A stretch of 64,000 bases of DNA from Streptomyces sp. NBC_00461 (GTDB lineage Bacteria; Actinomycetota; Actinomycetes; Streptomycetales; Streptomycetaceae), in the NCBI RefSeq assembly GCF_036013935.1, contig NZ_CP107902.1, positions 5,055,001-5,119,000 of the forward strand, in the 5' to 3' direction. Positions 34,669 to 43,100 of the stretch are shown in pieces. The position numbers were made by a program, and so were the translations under genes. Under the pieces are notes generated by a model, which worked only from the letters and a program-made list of their open reading frames with translations, did no database searches and was not told the DNA's origin. Every line of letters begins with the position of its first letter. Within the stretch, counting starts at the first letter, position 1.

Positions 34669-35002
34669 GTTCCGCTTCCCCCGTGGGCCTTCAGGCGCCA
34701 TTGACTGTCGTTGATCCAAAGTGCTATTCCGGGCCAAGTCTGCCCGAGGGCACTGACACGTCAAGCTCGGTGCCCGATCCGTGACCGTACGCGATAGAAG
34801 CGTCGCGCGAGCGTTACAGAGGCTGTACCAGCGGTACACAGAACTTGCACGACACGATGGAATGACGCTTTGATGGCCGGTCCGTCCTGTGCCGGTTCCG
34901 GCCCCCTTCTCGGTCCGGCGGCTTGCGCTGAGGCTGTAGCGTGGCCGACGGAGACCGTAACAACACCGCGCGCACCGCGGGCAGAAACGACGGCGAGGAC
35001 TG
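34669..35002. promoter_or_regulatory. divergent promoter region of the two kinase genes
   Basis: This spacer of 334 nt lies between the two kinase starts. It is less GC-rich around 34710-34880 than its surroundings, as expected for promoters. TTGCACGACACGATGG at about 34847 and GCGTTACAGAGGCTGTACC at about 34812 are candidate promoter stretches, but I cannot assign them firmly. No operator symmetry or RNA gene was recognised. Confidence 0.4.
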
Positions 35003-36580
35003 ATGGAGCAGCAGCAGCGCGCTCAGGGCCCGTCCGACCCCGAGGCGACTGGCGGCGGAATGTCAGATGCGCCGGAGATGTGGGGTAACGGCGGGCTTGT
35101 CGGGGACGGCCGGTACCGGCTGACCCGCAGACTCGGCCGGGGCGGCATGGCCGAGGTGTTCGCCGCCGAGGACGTGCGCCTCGGGCGCACCGTCGCGGTC
35201 AAGCTGCTGCGCGCCGACCTTGCCGAGGACCCGGTCTCCAAGGCCCGCTTCACGCGGGAGGCCCAGTCGGTGGCCGGCCTCAACCACCACGCGATCGTCG
35301 CCGTGTACGACTCCGGCGAGGACTACGTGGGCGGCCAGAGCGTGCCGTACATCGTGATGGAGATCGTCGAGGGGCGGACCATCCGCGACCTCCTCATCAA
35401 CGCCGAGGCACCGGGTCCCGAGCAGGCCCTGATCATCGTCTCCGGTGTTCTGGAGGCGCTCGCCTACTCGCACCAGCACGGCATCGTGCACCGCGACATC
35501 AAGCCCGCGAACGTGATCATCACGCACACCGGCGCGGTGAAGGTGATGGACTTCGGCATCGCGCGCGCCCTGCACGGCGCCCAGTCGACGATGACGCAGA
35601 CCGGCATGGTCATGGGCACGCCGCAGTACCTCTCCCCGGAGCAGGCGCTCGGCAAGGCCGTCGACCACCGCTCCGACCTGTACGCGACGGGCTGCCTGCT
35701 CTACGAACTCCTCGCGCTCAGGCCCCCGTTCACCGGCGAGACCCCGCTGTCGGTGGTCTACCAGCACGTCCAGGACACGCCGGTGCCGCCGTCCCAGACC
35801 TCGGACGGAGTGTCCCCGCCGGAGCTCGACGGCCTCGTGATGCGCTCGCTGGCCAAGGAGCCCGACGACCGCTTCCAGACCGCCGAGGAGATGCGCGGGC
35901 TCATCCAGTACGGGCTGCAGATGCTGTACGACCAGGGCGGCCACACCGGCACCTGGAACACCGGCCCGGTCGCCATGCACGACGGCCGGCACACCCCGGC
36001 GGCGGGCTTCGCCGGTACCCAGGTGCTGCCGCACCCCGGCGACTCCTCCGGTACGACGCAGATCCCGCAGCCGATCCTCCCCGCCGGCTACGGCGGCGGG
36101 GACGACGGCGGCTTCGAGGGGCACGGCAACAGGGGCGGCGGCCGCGGCAAGCTGTGGATCCTCGCCGTGCTCGCGGTGATCGCCATCGCGGCGGGCGTCG
36201 CGCTGGCGCTGCACAACACCGGCGGAGGCGGCGGCGGCGGCAAGGGCACCACGCACTCGCCGACCACGTCGCAGAGCACCGAGCAGGACACGTCCTCCGC
36301 GTCCCCGAGCGACGAGACGAGCGACGAGTCGACGGAGACGTCCACGGACGACAGCAACTCCAGCTCCGGGTCCGGGGACTACACGCCCTCGTACACCCCG
36401 TCGTCCACGCCGTCGTCGACCCCGAGCAGCGAGCCGAGCGGCGAGCCGTCGAAGCCGGAGACGTCCACGGAGCCGTCGGACAAACCGACACCGTCGCAGA
36501 CCGATGACCCGGCCAGCCCGGACCCGACGGACGGCGGCGGGGACGCCGGCGGCACGACCGGCGTCAGCGGCCTCGGCTGA
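35003..36580 (+). CDS. Ser/Thr protein kinase without PASTA domains
   Basis: This paralogue of the divergent kinase has 525 aa. The kinase domain spans residues 38-300: LGRGGMAEVF, K67, HRDIKPAN (163-170) and DFG (183-185). One transmembrane helix follows (LWILAVLAVIAIAAGVALAL, about 384-403). The outer part, about 120 residues, is a flexible Ser/Thr/Asp/Pro-rich stalk without PASTA repeats, possibly a site of glycosylation or phosphorylation. GAGGACTG precedes ATG 35003. The loss of PASTA domains suggests a different stimulus from its neighbour. Confidence 0.87.
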   Translation: MEQQQRAQGPSDPEATGGGMSDAPEMWGNGGLVGDGRYRLTRRLGRGGMAEVFAAEDVRLGRTVAVKLLRADLAEDPVSKARFTREAQSVAGLNHHAIVAVYDSGEDYVGGQSVPYIVMEIVEGRTIRDLLINAEAPGPEQALIIVSGVLEALAYSHQHGIVHRDIKPANVIITHTGAVKVMDFGIARALHGAQSTMTQTGMVMGTPQYLSPEQALGKAVDHRSDLYATGCLLYELLALRPPFTGETPLSVVYQHVQDTPVPPSQTSDGVSPPELDGLVMRSLAKEPDDRFQTAEEMRGLIQYGLQMLYDQGGHTGTWNTGPVAMHDGRHTPAAGFAGTQVLPHPGDSSGTTQIPQPILPAGYGGGDDGGFEGHGNRGGGRGKLWILAVLAVIAIAAGVALALHNTGGGGGGGKGTTHSPTTSQSTEQDTSSASPSDETSDESTETSTDDSNSSSGSGDYTPSYTPSSTPSSTPSSEPSGEPSKPETSTEPSDKPTPSQTDDPASPDPTDGGGDAGGTTGVSGLG

Positions 36581-36602
36581 CCCGGAGCCGAATCGCCTCC
36601 AC

Positions 36603-36636
36603 GCGCGCGTGGGACCGCAACAGGTCCCACGCGCGC
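36603..36636. terminator. bidirectional 14-bp stem terminator
   Basis: GCGCGCGTGGGACC (36603-36616) pairs perfectly with GGTCCCACGCGCGC (36623-36636) around GCAACA. It separates the kinase gene from the convergent APH gene and is followed by TGTT. Confidence 0.85.
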
Positions 36637-36661
36637 TGTTGTCCGCGCAGTACCACCCGCC

Positions 36662-37690
36662 TCACTCCACGAACGCCTCGCACACCGTGTCGTACGCGCG
36701 CGTCCACCACACCGCCAGCGCGGAGGCCGCCGGGAACTGGGGGTCGGCGCGGGTGTCGCCGCGTTCGTAGTGCCAGCGCAGCATCCAGAAGTCGTTGAGG
36801 CGCTCCCACCACACGCGGTGCACCGCCGCCGTCAGCTCGGAGGGCGTGGCGCCGGCCGTGCGCCGGTACGCGCGTGCGTACGCCCGCACCTTCGGCAGGT
36901 CGAGGGTGCCCACCGGCCGTACGAAGAAGATCGCGGCGGCGCGTACGGCCTCCTCCGCGCGGGGCCTGAGCCCCAGCCGGTCCCAGTCCACGATGGCGGC
37001 GGGCGCGTCTCCCCGGTAGAGCAGGTTGAACGGGTGGAAGTCCCCGTGCACCCAGCCGACCGAACTCCCGCGCGTGGGGCGCCTGTCGGCGTGCTGCTCC
37101 AGGAGTGCGCGCCGTTCCAGGAGGCGGTGGCGGGCGAGTTCGTCGAAGGAGTCGGCTGGGCGGTGGCGGCATACGCGGCCGAGCAGATCGTCGATGAGCG
37201 TGAACGTGTCGGCGGGGTCGGCCGCGTCGGGCTCCGTGCCCGCGCGCGCGTGCACGGGCATCACGCGCTCCAGGCTCGCGTGCACCACCCCCAGCAGCGC
37301 CCCGAGCCGCGCGCACTGCCCGGTGCTGAGCTGTCCGCCGTGCCGGTGGCGTCCGTCGATCCACGGGTGCAGCGCGTAGGCGTGCCCGCCGACGACGGCG
37401 ACCGTACGCCCGTCCCGGTCGGCCAGCGGCGGGGCCACCGGAACGCCCAGGTCGGCCAGGCGCTGGGTGGCCCGGTGCTGGCGGGCGATCGCGGCCGGGT
37501 CGGCGGTCTCGGGGTCGAAGTGATGCTTGAGGAAGTAGCGGCCGCGCGTGGTGCACAGGCGGTAGCCCCGGTTGAGCAGGCCCTGGTCCACGGGCTCGCA
37601 GGCGACGGCACGGCCTGCGGAGTACTGGGGCAACAGAGCGCCCAGAGGGGGCGCGTGAGGCACCTGGGGTGGTACGGAGGAGCGCGGCAC
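36662..37690 (-). CDS. aminoglycoside phosphotransferase-family (APH) kinase
   Basis: This small-molecule kinase of the APH/choline-kinase fold has 342 aa. Motifs are RYFLKHHFDP (ATP-lysine region), the catalytic loop WVHGDFHPFNLLY and the metal loop IVDWDRLGLRP. These families phosphorylate sugars, amino alcohols, homoserine or antibiotics. The true substrate is unknown, and resistance should not be assumed. Met 37690 starts it. It is monocistronic on the minus strand. Confidence 0.83.
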   Translation of the reverse strand: MPRSSVPPQVPHAPPLGALLPQYSAGRAVACEPVDQGLLNRGYRLCTTRGRYFLKHHFDPETADPAAIARQHRATQRLADLGVPVAPPLADRDGRTVAVVGGHAYALHPWIDGRHRHGGQLSTGQCARLGALLGVVHASLERVMPVHARAGTEPDAADPADTFTLIDDLLGRVCRHRPADSFDELARHRLLERRALLEQHADRRPTRGSSVGWVHGDFHPFNLLYRGDAPAAIVDWDRLGLRPRAEEAVRAAAIFFVRPVGTLDLPKVRAYARAYRRTAGATPSELTAAVHRVWWERLNDFWMLRWHYERGDTRADPQFPAASALAVWWTRAYDTVCEAFVE

Positions 37691-38231
37691 GCGCCAGATG
37701 CTAGAGCACGAGCCGGGCCTGTGAGCTGGGCGTTGTCACAGGCAGTCGCATTCGGTCACGGCATGTGCTCGAAGTGGCTTTCCAGGCCGCCGACGGTCGA
37801 GCGCACCGTCCTCGCCGCAGGACGCCACGCCGTACAACCTCGTGGTCATGCACCCGAAATCCCAGGACATGTCACGCTTCGCCCACGTACGCGGTCTCAG
37901 ACACGGGTGCGAGCCCCGCTTGAGAGAAGCTCTTCCGGTGACCTGGGTCACCGGGATAACGTGCCGTTGTTCCGGCCCCCTGCAAGGCTGTGACCAGGAG
38001 TTGTTCCGGACTTTCGCGATTTACTTGGAAATCCAAGCAAAATCGCAGGTCAGGAGGGGTTTCACAGAAATGTGGAGCACTGGGTAACGTGCTATTTGCG
38101 GGCGCTCGCCGGGGCACCTGTCACGCCTGTTCCCGACCGGGCCGCACCCACCCTGTGCGCCCGCAGGGCCGCAGGTGAGCCGCACTGGCACCCGGCGAAC
38201 CCGGGGTAGCCGGACCGACGGAGGAGCACAC
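37691..38231. promoter_or_regulatory. 541-nt leader and control region of the second bkd operon
   Basis: No gene is supported here. The striking element is the inverted repeat at 38016-38046: CTTGGAAATCCAAG (38024-38037) is a perfect 6+2+6 palindrome inside a longer repeat, GCGATTTA to AAAATCGC, with one extra base on the right. This AT-richer palindrome, about 190 nt before bkdA, is a likely operator, possibly for an Lrp-type protein such as BkdR. GTGACCTGGGTCACC-like symmetry also occurs near 37937-37951. Confidence 0.55.
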
Positions 38232-39419
38232 GTGACCGTGGAGAGCACTGCCGCGCGCAAACCGCGACGCAGCGCCGGAACCAAGAGCACGGCCGGCAAG
38301 CGCACGACCGCAAAAAACGCGCCGGGCACCGACCCCGAGCTCGTACAGCTGCTGACGCCCGAGGGCGAGCGGCTGAAGAACCCAGAGAACGCCACGTACG
38401 ACAAGTACGTCGCCGACATCACCCCCGACGAGCTCCGCGGCCTCTACCGCGACATGGTGCTCACCCGGCGCTTCGACGCCGAGGCCACCTCCCTGCAGCG
38501 CCAGGGCGAGCTGGGCCTGTGGGCCTCGCTGCTCGGCCAGGAGGCCGCCCAGATCGGCTCAGGCCGGGCCACCCGCGAGGACGACTACGTCTTCCCGACC
38601 TACCGCGAGCACGGCGTCGCCTGGTGCCGCGGGGTCGACCCGGCCAACCTGCTCGGGATGTTCCGCGGCGTGAACAACGGCGGCTGGGACCCCAACGGCA
38701 ACAACTTCCACCTGTACACGATCGTCATCGGCTCCCAGACGCTGCACGCCACGGGCTACGCGATGGGCATCGCCAAGGACGGCGCGGACAGCGCCGTGAT
38801 CGCCTACTTCGGCGACGGCGCGAGCAGCCAGGGCGATGTGGCCGAGTCCTTCACCTTCTCCGCGGTCTACAACGCCCCGGTGGTGTTCTTCTGCCAGAAC
38901 AACCAGTGGGCGATCTCCGAGCCGACCGAGAAGCAGACCCGCGTGCCGCTCTACCAGCGCGCGCAGGGCTACGGCTTCCCGGGCGTCCGGGTGGACGGCA
39001 ACGACGTGCTGGCCTGTCTCGCGGTGACGAAGTGGGCCCTGGAGCGGGCCCGCAACGGCGAGGGGCCGACGCTCGTCGAGGCGTACACCTACCGCATGGG
39101 CGCCCACACGACCTCCGACGACCCGACGAAGTACCGGGCCGACGAGGAGCGTGAGTCGTGGGAGGCGAAGGACCCGATTCTGCGGCTTCGCCGGTACCTG
39201 GAGGCTTCAAACCACGCGGACGAGGGATTCTTCGCGGAACTCGAGGCCGAGAGCGAGGCGTTGGGCAAACGAGTGCGTGAGGCGGTCCGCGCCATGCCGG
39301 ACCCGGACCGCTTCGCCATCTTCGAGAATGTGTACGCGGACGGGCATGCGCTCGTCGACGAGGAGCGAGCCCAGTTCGCCGCCTACCAGGCGTCGTTCGC
39401 AGACGAGGGGGGTCACTGA
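38232..39419 (+). CDS. bkdA: second branched-chain 2-oxoacid dehydrogenase E1 alpha subunit
   Basis: This paralogue of the E1 alpha at 22753 has 395 aa from GTG 38232, with GGAGGAG 5 nt before it. The N-terminus is Lys/Arg/Ala/Thr-rich (ARKPRRSAGTKSTAGKRTT), unlike the Pro-rich one of the first copy. The thiamine motif runs from GDGASSQGDVAESF to CQNNQWAISEP, and the phosphorylation-loop region is MGAHTTSDDPTKYR. Two nearly complete BCDH sets are normal in Streptomyces. One set (bkdFGH in S. avermitilis) supplies polyketide starter units. Which copy this corresponds to needs alignment. Confidence 0.9.
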   Translation: MTVESTAARKPRRSAGTKSTAGKRTTAKNAPGTDPELVQLLTPEGERLKNPENATYDKYVADITPDELRGLYRDMVLTRRFDAEATSLQRQGELGLWASLLGQEAAQIGSGRATREDDYVFPTYREHGVAWCRGVDPANLLGMFRGVNNGGWDPNGNNFHLYTIVIGSQTLHATGYAMGIAKDGADSAVIAYFGDGASSQGDVAESFTFSAVYNAPVVFFCQNNQWAISEPTEKQTRVPLYQRAQGYGFPGVRVDGNDVLACLAVTKWALERARNGEGPTLVEAYTYRMGAHTTSDDPTKYRADEERESWEAKDPILRLRRYLEASNHADEGFFAELEAESEALGKRVREAVRAMPDPDRFAIFENVYADGHALVDEERAQFAAYQASFADEGGH

Positions 39420-39420
39420 G

Positions 39421-40413
39421 ATGGCCGAGGCTGTGACGTTCAAAAACATGGCTCTCGCCAAGGCGATCAACGAGTCGCTGCGCCGCGCCCTGGATTCCGA
39501 CCCCAAGGTCCTGATCATGGGTGAGGACGTCGGCAAGCTCGGCGGCGTCTTCCGGGTGACGGACGGCCTGCAGAAGGACTTCGGCGAGAGCAGGGTGATC
39601 GACACCCCGCTGGCCGAGTCGGGCATCGTGGGCACCGCCATCGGCCTGGCCCTGCGCGGCTACCGCCCGGTCGTGGAGATCCAGTTCGACGGCTTCGTCT
39701 TCCCGGCGTACGACCAGATCGTCACGCAGCTCGCGAAGATGCACGCCCGCTCGCTGGGCAAGGTCAAGCTCCCGGTCGTCGTCCGCATCCCCTACGGCGG
39801 CGGCATCGGCGCGGTGGAGCACCACTCCGAGTCCCCCGAGGCGCTCTTCGCGCACGTGGCGGGCCTGAAGGTGGTCAGCCCCTCGAACGCGTCGGACGGC
39901 TACTGGATGATGCAGCAGGCCATCCAGAGCGACGACCCGGTGATCTTCTTCGAACCGAAGCGACGCTACTGGGACAAGGCCGAGGTCAACACCGAGGCCA
40001 TCCCCGGTCCGCTGCACAAGGCGCAGGTCGTGCGTGAGGGCACCGACCTGACCCTCGTCGCGTACGGCCCGATGGTGAAGCTCTGCCAGGAGGTGGCCGA
40101 CGCGGCCGCCGAGGAGGGCAAGTCACTGGAGGTGCTGGACCTGCGCTCAGTGTCCCCGCTGGACTTCGACTCGATCCAGGCGTCGGTGGAGAAGACGCGC
40201 CGCCTGGTCGTGGTCCACGAGGCGCCGGTGTTCCTCGGCTCGGGCGCGGAGATCGCCGCCCGCATCACGGAGCGCTGCTTCTACCACCTGGAGGCACCGG
40301 TCCTCAGGGTCGGCGGCTACCACGCCCCGTACCCGCCGGCCCGCCTGGAGGAGGAGTACCTGCCGGGCCTGGACCGGGTGCTCGACGCCGTCGACCGCGC
40401 CCTGGCGTACTGA
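39421..40413 (+). CDS. bkdB: second branched-chain 2-oxoacid dehydrogenase E1 beta subunit
   Basis: This subunit has 330 aa and begins one base after the E1 alpha stop, with GAGGGGGG-type ribosome sequence inside the end of that gene. MGEDVGKLGGVFRVTDGL, DTPLAESGIVGTAIGLALRG and RIPYGGGIGAVEHHSESPEA match the first E1 beta closely. The C-terminal transketolase domain includes YGPMVKLCQEVADAA. It forms the heterotetramer with the preceding gene product. Confidence 0.9.
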   Translation: MAEAVTFKNMALAKAINESLRRALDSDPKVLIMGEDVGKLGGVFRVTDGLQKDFGESRVIDTPLAESGIVGTAIGLALRGYRPVVEIQFDGFVFPAYDQIVTQLAKMHARSLGKVKLPVVVRIPYGGGIGAVEHHSESPEALFAHVAGLKVVSPSNASDGYWMMQQAIQSDDPVIFFEPKRRYWDKAEVNTEAIPGPLHKAQVVREGTDLTLVAYGPMVKLCQEVADAAAEEGKSLEVLDLRSVSPLDFDSIQASVEKTRRLVVVHEAPVFLGSGAEIAARITERCFYHLEAPVLRVGGYHAPYPPARLEEEYLPGLDRVLDAVDRALAY

Positions 40414-40423
40414 GGAGAGGGTC

Positions 40424-41836
40424 GTGACGACGATGACGCAAGCGTCCGTACGCGAGTTCAAGATGCCGGACGTGGGCGAGGGCCTCACCGAGGCCGAGAT
40501 CCTCAAGTGGTACGTCAAGCCCGGCGACACGGTCACCGACGGTCAGGTGGTGTGCGAGGTCGAGACCGCGAAGGCGGCGGTGGAACTGCCCATCCCGTAC
40601 GACGGGGTGGTCCGCGACCTGCACTTCCCCGAGGGCACCACGGTGGACGTGGGCACCTCGATCATCGCGGTGGACGTGTCGGGCGGGACCGCGGCCACCG
40701 GGACCGCGGCCGCTGCGGAGGCCCCTGCCGAGGTTCCCGCGGCTCCCACGGCCGCCGCGCCCGCCGAGGAGAAGAAGTCCGTGGGCTCGGGCCGCCAGCC
40801 GGTGCTCGTCGGCTACGGGGTCGCCACGTCCTCCACCAAGCGCCGCCCGCGCAAGGGCCCGGAGGTCGCGGTCGCCCAGGCCTCGACGGCGCTCCGGACA
40901 GAGCTGAACGGCCACGCGCCGGTCGCTGCCGACACCCCCCGCCCCCTCGCCAAGCCGCCGGTGCGCAAGCTGGCGAAGGACCTGGGCGTCGACCTGACCA
41001 CGGTTACCCCGTCGGGCCCCGACGGCGTCATCACGCGCGAGGACGTCCATGCGGCGGTGGCACCGCCGGCCCCGGAGCCGGTGACGGCCCCGGCGGTCTC
41101 CGTGCCCCCGGCGCCCGTGCCGGCGTACGACGCGGCCCGTGAGACGCGTATCCCGATCAAGGGGGTCCGCAAGGCGACCGCGCAGGCGATGATCGGCTCG
41201 GCGTTCACGGCGCCGCACGTCACGGAGTTCGTGACGGTGGACGTGACCCGCACGATGAAGCTGGTCGAGGAGCTCAAGCAGGACAAGGAGTTCGCGGGCC
41301 TGCGGGTGAACCCCCTGCTGCTGATCGCCAAGGCCCTCCTGGCCGCCATCAGGCGCAACCCGGACATCAACGCGTCCTGGGACGAGACGGCCCAGGAGAT
41401 CGTGCTCAAGCACTACGTCAACCTGGGCATCGCGGCGGCCACACCGCGCGGCCTGATCGTCCCGAACATCAAGGACGCGCACGCCAAGACCCTCCCGCAA
41501 CTCGCCGAGTCCCTGGGTGAATTGGTGTCCACAGCCCGCGAGGGCAAGACGTCCCCGGCGGCGATGCAGGCCGGCACCGTGACCATCACCAACGTCGGGG
41601 TCTTCGGCGTCGACACGGGCACGCCGATCCTCAACCCCGGCGAGTCCGCGATCCTCGCGGTCGGCTCGATCAAGCTCCAGCCGTGGGTCCACAAGGGCAA
41701 GGTGAAGCCGCGCCAGGTGACGACCCTGGCGCTGAGCTTCGATCACCGGCTGGTGGACGGCGAGCTGGGCTCCAAGGTCCTGGCGGACGTGGCGGCGATC
41801 CTGGAGCAGCCGAAGAGGCTCATCACCTGGGCCTGA
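40424..41836 (+). CDS. bkdC: second dihydrolipoamide acyltransferase (E2) of BCDH
   Basis: This 470-aa E2 has one lipoyl domain (K50 in EVETAKAAVEL), an Ala/Pro-rich linker, a subunit-binding domain (KPPVRKLAKDLGVDLTTV, about residues 180-215), a second linker and the catalytic domain ending FDHRLVDG (H441, D445). GTG 40424 follows GAGGAG by 6 nt. ATG 40433 is an alternative start. A strong terminator 75 nt downstream ends the operon. Again there is no linked E3. Confidence 0.9.
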   Translation: MTTMTQASVREFKMPDVGEGLTEAEILKWYVKPGDTVTDGQVVCEVETAKAAVELPIPYDGVVRDLHFPEGTTVDVGTSIIAVDVSGGTAATGTAAAAEAPAEVPAAPTAAAPAEEKKSVGSGRQPVLVGYGVATSSTKRRPRKGPEVAVAQASTALRTELNGHAPVAADTPRPLAKPPVRKLAKDLGVDLTTVTPSGPDGVITREDVHAAVAPPAPEPVTAPAVSVPPAPVPAYDAARETRIPIKGVRKATAQAMIGSAFTAPHVTEFVTVDVTRTMKLVEELKQDKEFAGLRVNPLLLIAKALLAAIRRNPDINASWDETAQEIVLKHYVNLGIAAATPRGLIVPNIKDAHAKTLPQLAESLGELVSTAREGKTSPAAMQAGTVTITNVGVFGVDTGTPILNPGESAILAVGSIKLQPWVHKGKVKPRQVTTLALSFDHRLVDGELGSKVLADVAAILEQPKRLITWA

Positions 41837-41911
41837 CGGCCGGCACGGCACCGCGCTTGGTGCAGCTTGGTAAGCCTGCTCCGGCTGGATGCAGCTGGGC
41901 GCAGATTGCGG

Positions 41912-41944
41912 AAGGGCCCCGTCGCCGAATGCGACGGGGCCCTT
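41912..41944. terminator. bidirectional 14-bp stem terminator
   Basis: AAGGGCCCCGTCGC (41912-41925) and GCGACGGGGCCCTT (41931-41944) pair perfectly around CGAAT. It lies between bkdC and the convergent D,D-carboxypeptidase gene. Confidence 0.87.
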
Positions 41945-41971
41945 CGGCCCGGCATGACTGCCGGGCCGGCC

Positions 41972-42880
41972 TCAGATCGTGGCGAATCCGTAGCTCAGGA
42001 GCTTCTTCGCGTCCGACTCGCGCTGGGCGATGGAGGTGGAGGCGAGGACGGTGCCGATGACCGTCTTGCCGCCCCGGGTGGCGGCGAAGACGAGGCAGTA
42101 CTTGGCCTCGGGGCCGGAGCCCGTCTTCACGCCGATCGTGCCGCTGTAGCTGCTCAGCAGGCCGTTCGTGTTGGTCCAGGCGGCCATCGTGCGGGTGCTG
42201 CCCGTCTTGGTGATGGTCTTCGCCGTGTACGACTTCGTCTTCACGACCGTACGGAACGTGGAGTTCTTCATGGCGCTGCTGGCGATCTTCGTCAGGTCGC
42301 GCGGGGTCGAGTAGTTGGAACCATTCCCTATGCCGTCGAACGAGTCGAACTTGGTGTTCGTCAGGCCCAGGTTCCTCGCGGCGGTGTTCATCTTGCCGAT
42401 GAACGACTTCACGCGCGCGGCGCGCGTGGAGCCCGAGCCGAACTTGTCGGCGAGGGCGTAGGCGGCGTCGCAGCCCGACGGCAGCATCAGCCCGTACAGC
42501 AGCTGGCGGACCGTCACCTTGTCGCCGACGATCAGGTGGGCCTGAGAGGCGTTGTTGGCGACGACGTAGTCGCTGTACGCCTTCTGGATCGTGACCTTGG
42601 CGTCGAGGTTCAGGTTCGACGACGCGAGCACGACCTTGGCGGTCATGATCTTGGTGGTCGAGCCGGTGGAGCGCTTGGTGTCCGCGGCCTTCGTGTACAG
42701 CGTCTTGGCGTTGGAATTGTTCATCACGTAGCCGCCCTTGGCCACGATCGAGGGCGTCGCGACGGCCTGCGCGGGCGCTGCCGCGAGGGCACCGGTCGCG
42801 AGCACGGCTCCTGCGGTGACGGTGACCGCGGCGGCTCTGCGACGGCGGCTGCCCTTGGTGCCGGTGATGGCAGTAATCAA
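41972..42880 (-). CDS. secreted D-alanyl-D-alanine carboxypeptidase (peptidase S11)
   Basis: This serine-type D,D-carboxypeptidase trims peptidoglycan stem peptides outside the membrane. Motifs are the catalytic SxxK (STTK in RSTGSTTKIMTAK), SGC in LMLPSGCDAAYAL at the place of the usual SxN, and KTG in GVKTGSG. I chose TTG 42880, 8 nt after GGGG, which gives 302 aa and a normal signal peptide (SRRRRAAAVTVTAGAVLATG, cut after APAQA). The only in-frame ATG, at 43072, adds a 64-residue tail with no signal character. There is no PBP5-type C-terminal domain. Confidence 0.82.
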   Translation of the reverse strand: MITAITGTKGSRRRRAAAVTVTAGAVLATGALAAAPAQAVATPSIVAKGGYVMNNSNAKTLYTKAADTKRSTGSTTKIMTAKVVLASSNLNLDAKVTIQKAYSDYVVANNASQAHLIVGDKVTVRQLLYGLMLPSGCDAAYALADKFGSGSTRAARVKSFIGKMNTAARNLGLTNTKFDSFDGIGNGSNYSTPRDLTKIASSAMKNSTFRTVVKTKSYTAKTITKTGSTRTMAAWTNTNGLLSSYSGTIGVKTGSGPEAKYCLVFAATRGGKTVIGTVLASTSIAQRESDAKKLLSYGFATI

Positions 42881-43100
42881 CTGAAATACCCCGATTACGT
42901 TGAATGCCCCTGATATGCGGCCGAGTTGGAGGGGAGGGAAAATAGGGCCGCAGGTGTGTGACACGTAATTAGCACAGAAGGTTGTGTGGTTGCAGAGGCG
43001 GGTTCCCGCGAGAGTGATCCATTGAGGTGATCTCCCGGGTGATCGGTCCGCATGATGGACGAGCGCGCTCATGCGTACGTGTTGTATCTATGCTGTCCGC

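Noticed and set aside
36662..37690. APH-like gene considered as an antibiotic resistance gene
   Set aside because: The fold serves many substrates, and nothing in sequence or context points to aminoglycosides or another drug.
22753..41836. bkd operons considered as part of a polyketide gene cluster
   Set aside because: There are no polyketide synthase, NRPS or tailoring genes, and the operons are core metabolic genes in Streptomyces.
42881..43100. Long leader before the D,D-carboxypeptidase considered as a c-di-AMP (ydaO) riboswitch
   Set aside because: Cell-wall hydrolases in Streptomyces often have this riboswitch, but I could not find its conserved core here, and no terminator-type switch is visible.
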